From assembly GCF_014207905.1 (NCBI RefSeq), contig NZ_JACHLB010000007.1, positions 124,001-188,000 on the forward strand: a stretch of 64,000 bases of DNA, given 5' to 3'. Made by a program: the position numbers and the translations under genes. The stretch's first letter is position 1. Every line of letters begins with the position of its first letter. The notes beneath the pieces were generated by a model, which saw only the letters and a program-made list of their open reading frames with translations, was not told where the DNA came from and searched no databases. Shown piece after piece: positions 18,693 through 26,898 of this stretch. This DNA comes from Flavobacterium notoginsengisoli. GTDB taxonomy: Bacteria; Bacteroidota; Bacteroidia; Flavobacteriales; Flavobacteriaceae.

Positions 18693-19865
18693 TTAGTATG
18701 ATAAATTAATAACTTCATCTTCATATTGATAAATTAAGACATTATTGCCAGCATAAAAGGCTGATCTAAAATCTCTTTTTAGGGTTTCTTTTAACTTTTC
18801 AAATTCTAAATTGTAGATTATTATATCAGAATTTCTTACGATGCAAACCAATCTATCAGTAATATAAAAAGTATGTAATGCGCCAAATTCCCAATAAGCA
18901 AATTTAGTTTTAATTACTCTTAATGGTCTTTTATTCTCTAAAACAGAATATTCGCAAATAGAAAAACTATCATTTTGAAATTTATCTCTCGTATAAAGTA
19001 ACACTACAAAACGATCTCCTTTTGAATTAAAACTTAAATTATGAAAAGCCCCATTAAAATCAAGATCATCCATGTCATAAATCAAATCAATACTCTTTGA
19101 TTGATTAAACTTAAAAATTTTAACGCCTTGAACTCCATAATTTGCATCATGAGTTATAAAAGCAAATTGATTCTTAATATTCGTTTTCGTTACCGATTCA
19201 ATATATTCGTAACCAGACCATTCTTTTTCAGGATATAGTTGATCATCACTTAATAAAGCTTCGAAAGAAGTTTGCTCTTTTATCCAAAATGCTTTAATAG
19301 GCTTATGAGTATAGTCTTCATCTGAAATTGAAATAAACTCATCTTCTTTATGATAAATCAAGAATATTTGGTTTCTAGCTCTCAAAAAATGTTTTTTGAA
19401 AATATTTAATCCATCAGAATTAAAATGATAATAATAGATATTATTACTATCAATGAGGGATAATATTATAAAATCTTCCTCATTTTCTGAAAATGTATTT
19501 ATTATAGCACTGCTAGTCGCTTCAGGAGAATGCAGAAGTTTCAAATTAATATCTTTTAAAAGATTAAATTGTTCATCATAAAGTACTAAGTGGTAAGAAT
19601 AGTCCTTTGATAGTAACTGATATATATATCTATTATTTTTATTAAAATGAATTGCAACAATTAAATTACTATCATCTTGATAATCGGAGAACAAACATTC
19701 CTGATATTCGAGGTTATTTCTGAAATTTGTTTCATCTTTATCTTCTAAAAAGTTGTAACTTCTAAGAACAGTATGATTTTTACTAGGGTTTTCATTATTG
19801 TTTATTGCATAAACTACAATAAGCATAATACCAAAAAGTATAATTAAAGCAGAAAATATAATCAT
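18693..19865 (-). CDS. Membrane-anchored protein with propeller-like repeats, unknown function
   Basis: A 390-residue protein with one N-terminal transmembrane segment (residues ~2-20). The rest is rich in short beta-strand-like segments such as NRYIYQLLSKDYSYHLVLYD and GDRFVVLLYTRDKFQNDSF, which recur as in beta-propeller proteins. No catalytic motif was seen and no family recognised. It lies upstream of, and may be co-transcribed into, nothing on its 3' side. Confidence 0.65.
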   Translation of the reverse strand: MIIFSALIILFGIMLIVVYAINNNENPSKNHTVLRSYNFLEDKDETNFRNNLEYQECLFSDYQDDSNLIVAIHFNKNNRYIYQLLSKDYSYHLVLYDEQFNLLKDINLKLLHSPEATSSAIINTFSENEEDFIILSLIDSNNIYYYHFNSDGLNIFKKHFLRARNQIFLIYHKEDEFISISDEDYTHKPIKAFWIKEQTSFEALLSDDQLYPEKEWSGYEYIESVTKTNIKNQFAFITHDANYGVQGVKIFKFNQSKSIDLIYDMDDLDFNGAFHNLSFNSKGDRFVVLLYTRDKFQNDSFSICEYSVLENKRPLRVIKTKFAYWEFGALHTFYITDRLVCIVRNSDIIIYNLEFEKLKETLKRDFRSAFYAGNNVLIYQYEDEVINLSY

Positions 19866-19907
19866 TTTAATAAAATTATAAAAGTTGTTTTTTCTAGTTC
19901 AATTTAA

Positions 19908-20414
19908 TTAAACGTTTTCCTTTGTCAGCCTATCCAATTCTTTCAGTAGAGTTGGCATTCTAAAATCGCCATGCATACTTTCTACTTTTTTATAGGCTTC
20001 TTCCAGATCAATTCCTATAGAAGTGATGTACAGCGGTTTTTTACTGTCGCCTCTAAATATAGCCTTTTTATTATTTTCTATAGAAGCAAAATTTGTTTTA
20101 GCAACGCCAATAATCGGAATGTGTTTATTTAATTTTTCATATAAATAACCGCCTAAACCAAACTTCTGATCATCGTTTAAGTATACAAAACCATCTACAA
20201 CAATGACATCGATGGTAGACAAATCAATTTTATTTAGTAAACTTACAATACATGGCAATTCTCGTTTGTAAAATTCACCAGGAATATATTCTTCTACATT
20301 TTCAATAATTTCGGTGTAAACTTTAAAGTTTTTATCTTCATTCCATTGAGAAAATTCAAGGCAAACTGTTTTGGCTTTTTGGTCAAAATAATAAGTGTCA
20401 AAAGCTAAGATCAT
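19908..20414 (-). CDS. Endonuclease V family protein
   Basis: A 168-residue protein. It begins with MILAFDTYYFD, supplying the first catalytic Asp, then EYIPGEFYKRELP (the conserved PGxxxxRE(x)P motif), VIVVDGFVYL (second Asp) and GVAKT. Endonuclease V cleaves DNA or RNA next to deoxyinosine/inosine in repair or RNA processing. The protein is shorter than the ~220-residue bacterial enzymes, which is common for Bacteroidota members of this group. Confidence 0.75.
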   Translation of the reverse strand: MILAFDTYYFDQKAKTVCLEFSQWNEDKNFKVYTEIIENVEEYIPGEFYKRELPCIVSLLNKIDLSTIDVIVVDGFVYLNDDQKFGLGGYLYEKLNKHIPIIGVAKTNFASIENNKKAIFRGDSKKPLYITSIGIDLEEAYKKVESMHGDFRMPTLLKELDRLTKENV

Positions 20415-20453
20415 AATTTTTTAAAGGCTTATTTATATTACAACGAAGATATA

Positions 20454-21026
20454 TTACTTCGAGCCAACTTTCCTAAGCTCAGCCAACATTTCATTTAAAA
20501 ATTCCTGTTGATTTGTATCATCCTTAAAATAACGCTGATACAATACGCTACAGCTTTCGACATCAACTATATTGGCTTTATTAAACGACCAATCATCTGT
20601 ATTTTTAATTGTGATTCCGAGTTCGCTGCTACAGCTTTGCCAAAGTTCAGAAAATTTTGTTTTTTTATCGTCACTCAGTTTTCTAAAATCTGCGTAGACA
20701 GAATAACCACGCATCTCAGAATTAAAAAACTGATTAATTTCATATACAGGAACTCCGCCCCAATTTAAGTATTGTCCTTCGGGCAGTTTTATATTGGTAA
20801 GTCTTTGTTCACTCATTTTATGCTTTTGTTCTCCCGATACAAAAAAGTGCTCGTTATAAGTTAGTTTTGTGCCTTTCGGAACCATAATTTTCTTAACGAC
20901 CATTGGTTCTGTAGTAACAAAGTAAGGATAATTTGGTGTAGAATTTCCGCCTGTTGGATTCATGTTTCCAACACATCCAGTTATAATTGCAGAGAAAAGA
21001 AAAGAGAAAGGTTTGAAGATTTTCAT
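20454..21026 (-). CDS. Putative lipoprotein, unknown function
   Basis: A 190-residue protein with a short signal sequence and lipobox-like AIITGC (Cys18), followed by a Gly/Asn/Pro linker. The mature part contains two Cys (about residues 131 and 157) that could form a disulphide. No family recognised. The gene is 39 bases upstream of the endonuclease V gene, on the same strand. Confidence 0.65.
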   Translation of the reverse strand: MKIFKPFSFLFSAIITGCVGNMNPTGGNSTPNYPYFVTTEPMVVKKIMVPKGTKLTYNEHFFVSGEQKHKMSEQRLTNIKLPEGQYLNWGGVPVYEINQFFNSEMRGYSVYADFRKLSDDKKTKFSELWQSCSSELGITIKNTDDWSFNKANIVDVESCSVLYQRYFKDDTNQQEFLNEMLAELRKVGSK

Positions 21027-21157
21027 GTTATCTAAACTTATAATTTTCAGAATTACTATTCGCTAATATAAGAAATAACTTTATTTTCTCTTTCTATAAA
21101 TCAGTTCTTCATAAAAAAAATAGTAACTTGGAGTACAATCAATTAAAGCTAAAATAA

Positions 21158-21553
21158 ATGGAAACTAAAATGATATGGGGAAATCTTGTTTCTAATGATT
21201 TACAGAAAACAATTAAATTCTATAATGATTTAGGTTTTAAACAAAACGGAAAAGAAACTGACGAGTTGGTAAGTTTTATATTTGCTGAAAACAGTTTTAT
21301 TATTAACTTTTTTGTTCCTGAAAGATTAGAAATTGCTGTAAAAGGAAAATTAGCAAATGCTAAATCTCAAAGCGAAATTATCTTTTCATTATCTGCAAAG
21401 AGTAGAGAAGAAGTCGATCTTTGGTACGAAAAAGTAAAACAAATCGGAGGAACTATTTTTTCTGAACCAGAAAATTTTGAAGTCGGTTATACTTTTGGTT
21501 TTGCTGATCCAGACGGACATAAATTTAATTTTCTGTATTGGCCTGGAATGTAG
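21158..21553 (+). CDS. VOC-superfamily protein
   Basis: A 131-residue protein starting METKMIWGNLVSNDLQKTIK; the two beta-alpha-beta-beta-beta halves end in YTFGFADPDGHKFNFLYWPG. Its length and final FADPDGH block match the extradiol-dioxygenase/glyoxalase-like VOC proteins annotated as lactoylglutathione-lyase relatives. Substrate unknown. It converges with the DUF4262 gene with no gap. Confidence 0.85.
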   Translation: METKMIWGNLVSNDLQKTIKFYNDLGFKQNGKETDELVSFIFAENSFIINFFVPERLEIAVKGKLANAKSQSEIIFSLSAKSREEVDLWYEKVKQIGGTIFSEPENFEVGYTFGFADPDGHKFNFLYWPGM

Positions 21554-22006
21554 TTAAAATTGAAACTCTCCAATGATATTTTGATCATAATTATAACTTA
21601 AATCATTTGGAAATTTTCCATTTAAATCTGGAAAAATAAGCTGTAAATATTCGAATTTCTTGTTTTTATAAAATTTGACTGAGGTTAGAACATATTCTAA
21701 TAAATCATCATTTTTTACTTTAATCAAATAAATAGGGAAAGTATCTATCAAGTCATCTATCTTTTTATTTAATTGAATTTTATCAGACTTATACTTTTCT
21801 ACATAATTTTCAATAATCTGTCCAGATAAGTTTGGACCTAAGCCAGAAATGAATAATTCGGGTATATTGAAATTTTCAAAAATTCCAGTTGAATATGCAA
21901 AAGGGGTAACATTTTTTTCTTCTAAGACGGCAGTCACATGATAACCTTTTGATGATATATTATCATAAACATTTTTAAAGTATAATGCTTTTTTATCCTC
22001 TTGCAT
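21554..22006 (-). CDS. DUF4262 protein
   Basis: A 150-residue protein containing KGYHVTAVLEEKNVTPFAYS followed by TGIFENFNIPELFISGL, which fits the DUF4262 pattern (aromatic/His.. then FAYS-G..PEL..GL). Function of the family is unknown. Its stop is adjacent to the stop of the convergent VOC gene, so the two may share a terminator region or overlap transcripts. Confidence 0.7.
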   Translation of the reverse strand: MQEDKKALYFKNVYDNISSKGYHVTAVLEEKNVTPFAYSTGIFENFNIPELFISGLGPNLSGQIIENYVEKYKSDKIQLNKKIDDLIDTFPIYLIKVKNDDLLEYVLTSVKFYKNKKFEYLQLIFPDLNGKFPNDLSYNYDQNIIGEFQF

Positions 22007-22098
22007 TTTTTTAAATTAAAATTATACCGCTAATATAGTTTTAATATTTTTTACCATATGACAAATTTCTATCAAAAACTTATCCCTAACTTTCACAC

Positions 22099-22668
22099 AT
22101 GAAAGAATTAGTACAATACATATTGAAATTTGGTAGTTTAAATCAGCAACAGATTGATTTGATTTTGAGTAAAGCCAAAGAAAGAGAAATTAAAAAAGAA
22201 AACTATTTTTCTGAAGCAGGAAAAGTCTCGGTTGAAGTTGGTTTTATTATCGAAGGAGTGATGAGAATCTGCTATTACAACAACAAAGGCGAAGAAATCA
22301 CTAAATATTTTATAGACGAAAACAATCTTGTTGTCGATTTAGAAAGTTTTGAAAACAGCATTTGTTCTTCGGCTTATGTCGAAGCTGTTACCGATTGCAA
22401 AATGATTGTTTTTTCTAAAAAAGATTGGGAAGAGCTTTTAAATACAATTATTGGTTGGGACAAAATCGTTCACAAAATAATTAATAAAGCCTTGATTGAT
22501 AAAGTGTCTAGGAGAAGTCCGCTTGTTTCAGAAGATGCTACTACGCGTTATTTGTCCTTTATGGAAATGTTTCCTAATGTTATCAATCGTGTTCCGCTTT
22601 CTTATCTGGCTTCTTATTTAGGAATTACACAATCTTCTTTAAGCCGAATCCGAAAAAATATCCGCTAA
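22099..22668 (+). CDS. Crp/Fnr-family transcriptional regulator
   Basis: A 189-residue regulator with an N-terminal cNMP-binding domain (GFIIEGVMRICYYNNKGEEI) and a C-terminal HTH (RVPLSYLASYLGITQSSLSR). The short-chain dehydrogenase gene starts 80 bases downstream in the same direction, a typical regulator-target arrangement. A palindromic-looking ATATGACAAA / TTTGTCATATGG pair flanks the gene (22056-22065 before it, 22676-22687 after it), which may be its operator on both transcription units. Confidence 0.9.
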   Translation: MKELVQYILKFGSLNQQQIDLILSKAKEREIKKENYFSEAGKVSVEVGFIIEGVMRICYYNNKGEEITKYFIDENNLVVDLESFENSICSSAYVEAVTDCKMIVFSKKDWEELLNTIIGWDKIVHKIINKALIDKVSRRSPLVSEDATTRYLSFMEMFPNVINRVPLSYLASYLGITQSSLSRIRKNIR

Positions 22669-22747
22669 AATCGCTTTTTGTCATATGGCAAATGTTATTG
22701 TTTTTTATCGATGCAACTTTGTAATCAATAATTTAAAAAGATAAAAA

Positions 22748-23485
22748 ATGGATTCAGTATTAATTACAGGTGCAAATAGAAGTATAGGTTTAGAAACCGC
22801 AAAACAGCTTTCAGAAAAGGGATTATTCGTTTATTTAGGAAGCCGTGATCTTCAAAAAGGAGAAGAAGTGGCAAAAGAACTTACTCAAAACGGATTTAAA
22901 AACATAAAAGCAATTCAAATCGATGTCACAAATGATGAAAGCGTTTTGGAAGCCAAAAATCTTGTAGAAAAAGAACAGGGAAAACTTGATATTTTAATTA
23001 ATAATGCAGGGATTCTGGGAGACATACCACAAGATTCTTCGACAACTCCGGTTGAAAATATTCAGAATGTATTTGATACCAATTTTTTTGGTGTCATTAG
23101 AGTTACACAGACATTTTTGGAATTGCTGAAAAAATCTAAAAATCCTAGAATAAGCAATATTACGTCTGGTCTTGGTTCGTTAACTTTACATAGCGACCCT
23201 ACATGGAAATATTACGCAATTAAAGCGGTTTCGTATGTTTCTTCCAAAACAGCTTTGAATGCTTTTACAGTAACTTTGGCTTATGAATTAAAAGATTTAG
23301 GATTTAAAGTAAATGCAATCGATCCTGGTTATACTGCAACAGATTTCAACCATCATAGTGGGCCTGGAAGTGTAGAAAGTGCTTCAAGTTTCATCATTAA
23401 ACATACTTTGACTGATGAAAATGGACCAACTGGAAAATTCTTTAGCAATGATATTGAAGACGAAAGCGAAGAAAGTCCGTGGTAG
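22748..23485 (+). CDS. Short-chain dehydrogenase/reductase
   Basis: A 245-residue SDR. It has the NAD(P)-binding TGANRSIG loop at residues 7-14, NNAG near residue 86, catalytic Ser in NITSGLGSL and the YVSSK catalytic Tyr/Lys pair, followed by AIDPGYTATDFN. The substrate cannot be told from sequence. The context with an adjacent Crp/Fnr regulator and upstream TTTGTCATATGG suggests regulated expression. A strong terminator follows. Confidence 0.9.
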   Translation: MDSVLITGANRSIGLETAKQLSEKGLFVYLGSRDLQKGEEVAKELTQNGFKNIKAIQIDVTNDESVLEAKNLVEKEQGKLDILINNAGILGDIPQDSSTTPVENIQNVFDTNFFGVIRVTQTFLELLKKSKNPRISNITSGLGSLTLHSDPTWKYYAIKAVSYVSSKTALNAFTVTLAYELKDLGFKVNAIDPGYTATDFNHHSGPGSVESASSFIIKHTLTDENGPTGKFFSNDIEDESEESPW

Positions 23486-23504
23486 ATTAACTTTTATATT
23501 AGCT

Positions 23505-23536
23505 AAAAACTCCATTAATAATTAATGGAGTTTTTT
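23505..23536. terminator. Bidirectional terminator
   Basis: The stem AAAAACTCCATTAAT / ATTAATGGAGTTTTT lies between the convergent SDR gene and the minus-strand acetyltransferase gene and has A and T runs on both sides. Confidence 0.85.
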
Positions 23537-23539
23537 ATT

Positions 23540-24070
23540 TTAAATAGTTTTATTTCGCTCGTTAAATTTCGCTACTAACTTTTTATTTACTTCGATTATT
23601 TCCTGAGGATTTATCATATTTGAATTAAATATGAAATCATAATTTTCATCTTTCGGTTTGAATTGATTTACACCATAAGCAACACTATTTGCTGGAATAT
23701 TTTTGGTTATAATCGATCCAGCACCAATAACTGAATTCTCGCCAATTATAATTGGACCTAAAATTTTAGCACCGTCAGCAATAATGACATTCCTTGCAAT
23801 AATCGGATTTCCGACATTTTCCCATTCAGCATTGATTTTGTTGTATTTCAAATTAGCTCCAATAGAAACATTTTGGAATATGACTACATTTTCGCAGATT
23901 TTAGAAGCCACAATTGTACAACCACGGCCATGATGCGCAAATAAAACACTTTTGTCCATTTCCGCGCAATTAATCTCACAGCAGTAAAATTTCTCTAGTA
24001 AATTGCCCGCTATTTGCTTTAGAAATCTGCTTTTTGAATGGCAATTTATTTTAACTAAAGTATTAAACAT
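23540..24070 (-). CDS. Left-handed beta-helix (hexapeptide) acetyltransferase, serine O-acetyltransferase-like
   Basis: A 176-residue protein with hexapeptide repeats (VASKICENVVIFQNVSIGAN, VIIADGAKILGPIIIGENSV, IGAGSIITKNIPANSVAYGV). The active-site-like HHGRG lies about residue 50, as in CysE-type transferases. The N-terminal helical domain of true CysE is largely missing, so the substrate may instead be a sugar or lipid intermediate. Confidence 0.75.
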   Translation of the reverse strand: MFNTLVKINCHSKSRFLKQIAGNLLEKFYCCEINCAEMDKSVLFAHHGRGCTIVASKICENVVIFQNVSIGANLKYNKINAEWENVGNPIIARNVIIADGAKILGPIIIGENSVIGAGSIITKNIPANSVAYGVNQFKPKDENYDFIFNSNMINPQEIIEVNKKLVAKFNERNKTI

Positions 24071-24112
24071 ATTCTTTATTAAGTATCAGTCATTTCGTTT
24101 ATAATTAATAAT

Positions 24113-24517
24113 TTACAATATAGGTTCCCAAAGTTCAATTTTATTGCCTTCAGTATCCATTATATGAACAAACTTTCCGTAATCGTAAGTTTCAATATCG
24201 TCTAAAATAGTAACTCCATTTGCTTTCAGTTTTTCTAAAAGTCCTTCAATGTTCTGAACACGATAATTCACCATAAACTCTTTCTTAGATGGCGAAAAAT
24301 ATTCATCTCCTTTCTTAAAAGGACACCATTGTGTAGATTCTATTTGTTCCGGATTATCAATATTTCTAGATTCAAAACTTGAAGATCCCCAATCGTTGAT
24401 TTCCAATCCTAAATTCTTCGCGTACCAGTCTTTCGTTTCTTTTGGATTATCCATAAAAAAGAAAATTCCGCCAAGTCCTGTTACTTTTGGTTCTGTATTA
24501 TCTGAATTATTTCCCAT
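24113..24517 (-). CDS. VOC-superfamily protein
   Basis: A 134-residue protein with LGGIFFFMDNPKETKDWYAK at the start and HIMDTEGNKIELWEP at the end, the two signature positions of the VOC fold. It is the third VOC gene in the window. Substrate unknown. Confidence 0.85.
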   Translation of the reverse strand: MGNNSDNTEPKVTGLGGIFFFMDNPKETKDWYAKNLGLEINDWGSSSFESRNIDNPEQIESTQWCPFKKGDEYFSPSKKEFMVNYRVQNIEGLLEKLKANGVTILDDIETYDYGKFVHIMDTEGNKIELWEPIL

Positions 24518-24631
24518 ACAAATAGTCTTTTTAAATTTCTAAAATTGATATTGTAAAACTAAATCTAAGGTATAAACAATTATTGTAATTATATTTACAG
24601 TAAAACAAAATAGCATTTAAAAAATCATCCA

Positions 24632-24982
24632 ATGAAAAACGATAGAGTATATAAAATTTTATTCTCCAGTGTATATCCTATGTATATTCAAAAGGCAGAA
24701 AAAAAAGGACGTACTAAAGAAGAAGTAGATATAGTAACAAAATGGTTAACAGGATATAGTGATGAACAGCTTAAAGCTCAGATTGAAAAGAAAGCGGACT
24801 TTCAGACTTTCTTTGATGAAGCTCCAAAACTAAATCCGAATGCGTCAAAAATTACCGGAATGATTTGCGGTTATCGTATTGAAGAGATTGAAGATCCGCT
24901 GATGCAAAAAATCCGTTATTTGGACAAATTAGTTGATGAGTTAGCGAAAGGAAAGAAAATGGAAAAAATTCTAAGAGAGTAA
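24632..24982 (+). CDS. DUF2200 protein
   Basis: A 116-residue protein reading DRVYKILFSSVYPMYIQKAE .. GYSDEQL .. NASKITGMICGYRIEEIEDP, which matches the conserved core of DUF2200. The family is small and uncharacterised. It is followed at once by a terminator. Confidence 0.85.
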   Translation: MKNDRVYKILFSSVYPMYIQKAEKKGRTKEEVDIVTKWLTGYSDEQLKAQIEKKADFQTFFDEAPKLNPNASKITGMICGYRIEEIEDPLMQKIRYLDKLVDELAKGKKMEKILRE

Positions 24983-24990
24983 TAAAATTA

Positions 24991-25018
24991 AAACCTCCAA
25001 ATCGGTTTTTGGAGGTTT
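24991..25018. terminator. Bidirectional terminator
   Basis: AAACCTCC / GGAGGTTT hairpin between convergent genes ending at 24982 and 25026. Confidence 0.75.
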
Positions 25019-25025
25019 CACTATT

Positions 25026-25583
25026 TTATACTCTTAATAAACCGCGAAATCCTCGCGCGGCATAATAAGATTCTGCACCGTTGTGATAAACAAAAACGGT
25101 ATTGTATCTAAAATCAGAGAAAATAGCTCCTCCTAATTTTCTAATTTCTGTTGGAGTTAAAATCCAGCTTGATGTTTTCGTATCAAATTTTCCAAGCTTT
25201 TGAAGTTCTCTGTATTGTTCTTCATTCAGAATTTCAATTCCCATTTCTTCTGCCATATTGATAGCGCTGTTTGCAGGTTTATGTTCTTTTCGTTTTTCAA
25301 GCGCTTCATGATCGTAACAGACACTTCTTCGGCCTTTTGGACTTTCTGGAGAACAATCTGCAAAAAGATATTCTTTTGTTTTTTCGTCGTAGCCAATAAC
25401 ATCAGGTTCGCCCTCAGTTCTTTCCATTTCATCTAGCGACCATAATTTCTTAGGATTGGCTTTTAATTTGTTTTCAATAACAGACCATTCCAAATTTTTA
25501 TGTCTGTTAATATTCTTTTCGAAACGTTTTTCCAGCGTAGTTAAAAGCTCTTCTTGTTGGTTGGGTGTCAATTCTTTTTTCAT
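25026..25583 (-). CDS. DUF4256 protein
   Basis: A 185-residue protein with LSLDEMERTEGEPDV-like and LFADCSPESPKGRRSVCYDH blocks followed by GIEILNEEQYRELQ, ending with YNTVFVYHNGAESYYAARGF. These are the conserved stretches of DUF4256. Function unknown. It is the last gene of an operon with DoxX-like, SRPBCC and ArsR genes (spacers 12, 6 and 3 bases). Confidence 0.85.
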   Translation of the reverse strand: MKKELTPNQQEELLTTLEKRFEKNINRHKNLEWSVIENKLKANPKKLWSLDEMERTEGEPDVIGYDEKTKEYLFADCSPESPKGRRSVCYDHEALEKRKEHKPANSAINMAEEMGIEILNEEQYRELQKLGKFDTKTSSWILTPTEIRKLGGAIFSDFRYNTVFVYHNGAESYYAARGFRGLLRV

Positions 25584-25595
25584 CTCATTAAAATT

Positions 25596-25973
25596 TTAGT
25601 TTGCAGTACATTTTCTAGTTGTTGGTCTGAAATACCACGAAACAATTGTCAAAACAATTAATAATACCGGACCGAAAAGTTCTTTAGCACTGTCACCAAC
25701 CGCCAAATGAGAAACTACAGCTCCAGACATGGCAAAGAAAAATCCGGCATAAGCCCATTCTTTCAATAAACCAAATTTCGGAATTAATATCGCAATTACA
25801 CCTAAAAGTTTCCAAACGCCCAAAAGAGTCAAGAAATAAAGCGGATAACCTAAATGTGTCATCATTTCAGTTTCTTCTTTTATCTGCATTAATTGCACAA
25901 TTCCAGTAGATACCATTCCTAATGCTAGCCAAAGCGTGGCAATCCAATAAATAATTTTGTTTCTTTTACTCAT
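25596..25973 (-). CDS. DoxX-like membrane protein
   Basis: A 125-residue protein with four transmembrane helices and the DoxX-like pattern YPLYFLTLLGVWKLLGVIAI followed by LKEWAYAGFFFAMSGAVVSH. Family members are poorly characterised small membrane proteins. It is in the ArsR-SRPBCC-DoxX-DUF4256 operon. Confidence 0.85.
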   Translation of the reverse strand: MSKRNKIIYWIATLWLALGMVSTGIVQLMQIKEETEMMTHLGYPLYFLTLLGVWKLLGVIAILIPKFGLLKEWAYAGFFFAMSGAVVSHLAVGDSAKELFGPVLLIVLTIVSWYFRPTTRKCTAN

Positions 25974-25979
25974 GATTTT

Positions 25980-26447
25980 TTATTTTAGTTTAGTTACAAT
26001 TTCTTCTAATCTGTTGTGAGCCATATTTAAACCTTGTGCAAATGGCAATTTCAATTGATTTGCTCTGTGCTCAATTGATTTATAGATAATCTGCATTGTA
26101 AGTTTACTGGTTTCTTCTGTAAGTTTTTCGAATTCTAAAAACTCTAACTGTGGCGCAAAATTCATATTATCCATTTCAAACGTGCGCACAATTCTCTCAT
26201 TCGGAACAAAGTCATGAATTACGCCATTTGCTCTAAAAACAACATTTCCATTAGGATCACTGGTTTCAAATTCCCAGGCGCCGTATTTTTTACTTTCTAG
26301 TTTTACAACTTTAGTTCCCATCCATTGCGCCACAATTTCTGGATCTTCGTAGGCTTTGAAAAGCAATTCTACAGGAAGATCAAATTCTCTTGTAATTATA
26401 AGATCGTGTCTGTTGTCTTCGGCATGAATTTTTGTTTTCTTTTCCAT
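25980..26447 (-). CDS. SRPBCC/AHSA1-domain protein
   Basis: A 155-residue START/Bet v1-like protein (ITREFDLPVELLFKAYEDPE, then MGTKVVKLESKKYGAWEFET). AHSA1-type proteins of this sort commonly follow an ArsR regulator and bind hydrophobic ligands; none is known here. The start is 3 bases after the ArsR stop, implying translational coupling. Confidence 0.9.
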   Translation of the reverse strand: MEKKTKIHAEDNRHDLIITREFDLPVELLFKAYEDPEIVAQWMGTKVVKLESKKYGAWEFETSDPNGNVVFRANGVIHDFVPNERIVRTFEMDNMNFAPQLEFLEFEKLTEETSKLTMQIIYKSIEHRANQLKLPFAQGLNMAHNRLEEIVTKLK

Positions 26448-26450
26448 GGT

Positions 26451-26768
26451 TTATTTTTTATAGTTTTTCATAATCGATTCTAGTTTGTTGAAACGATCGT
26501 CCCACATTTGTCTGAACGGTTCAATGAAGTTGTCAATTTCTTTCATTTTTTGAGGATTTAGATGATAATAAATTTCTCTTCCGCTTTGTGTTTGGTGTAA
26601 TAATTCACATTCGTTTAAAATCTGAATATGTTTCGAAATCGTCTGTCTGGACGAATTAAAGTTCTCTGCAATGGCACCTGGTGTCATTGCTTGTACAGCA
26701 ACCAGACTCAATATTGCTCTTCGGGTCGGGTCGGCTATTGCCTGAAATACATCTCTTCTAATTTCCAT
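26451..26768 (-). CDS. ArsR-family transcriptional repressor
   Basis: The open frame reaches 26816, but a TATATTTG promoter box lies inside that extension (26787-26794, minus strand). The ATG at 26768 is therefore the likely start, giving 105 residues: MEIRRDVFQAIADPTRRAIL, the winged-helix recognition region FNSSRQTISKHIQILNECEL and a YYHLNP wing. No metal-binding cysteines are present. It heads the four-gene operon and probably represses it. Confidence 0.9.
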   Translation of the reverse strand: MEIRRDVFQAIADPTRRAILSLVAVQAMTPGAIAENFNSSRQTISKHIQILNECELLHQTQSGREIYYHLNPQKMKEIDNFIEPFRQMWDDRFNKLESIMKNYKK

Positions 26769-26816
26769 TGCGCAGTTATTTGACTGCAAATATAATGAAG
26801 TCATTTGACTGCGCAA
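26766..26816 (-). promoter_or_regulatory. Promoter and putative operator of the ArsR operon
   Basis: On the minus strand a TATATTTG -7 box (26794-26787) is flanked by two direct copies of GCAGTCAAAT (26803-26812 and 26778-26787). These lie inside the inverted repeat TTGCGCAGT (26768-26776) / ACTGCGCAA (26808-26816). The start codon is only ~20 bases from the -7 box, so the leader is very short. This is the arrangement expected for autorepression. Confidence 0.7.
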
Positions 26817-26898
26817 TATTATTTTGGTTTTATTTTAAAAAAAATACCTTCAAACAATTAATTTGAAGGTATTTAAAAATTATTCTTTTTAATATAAA

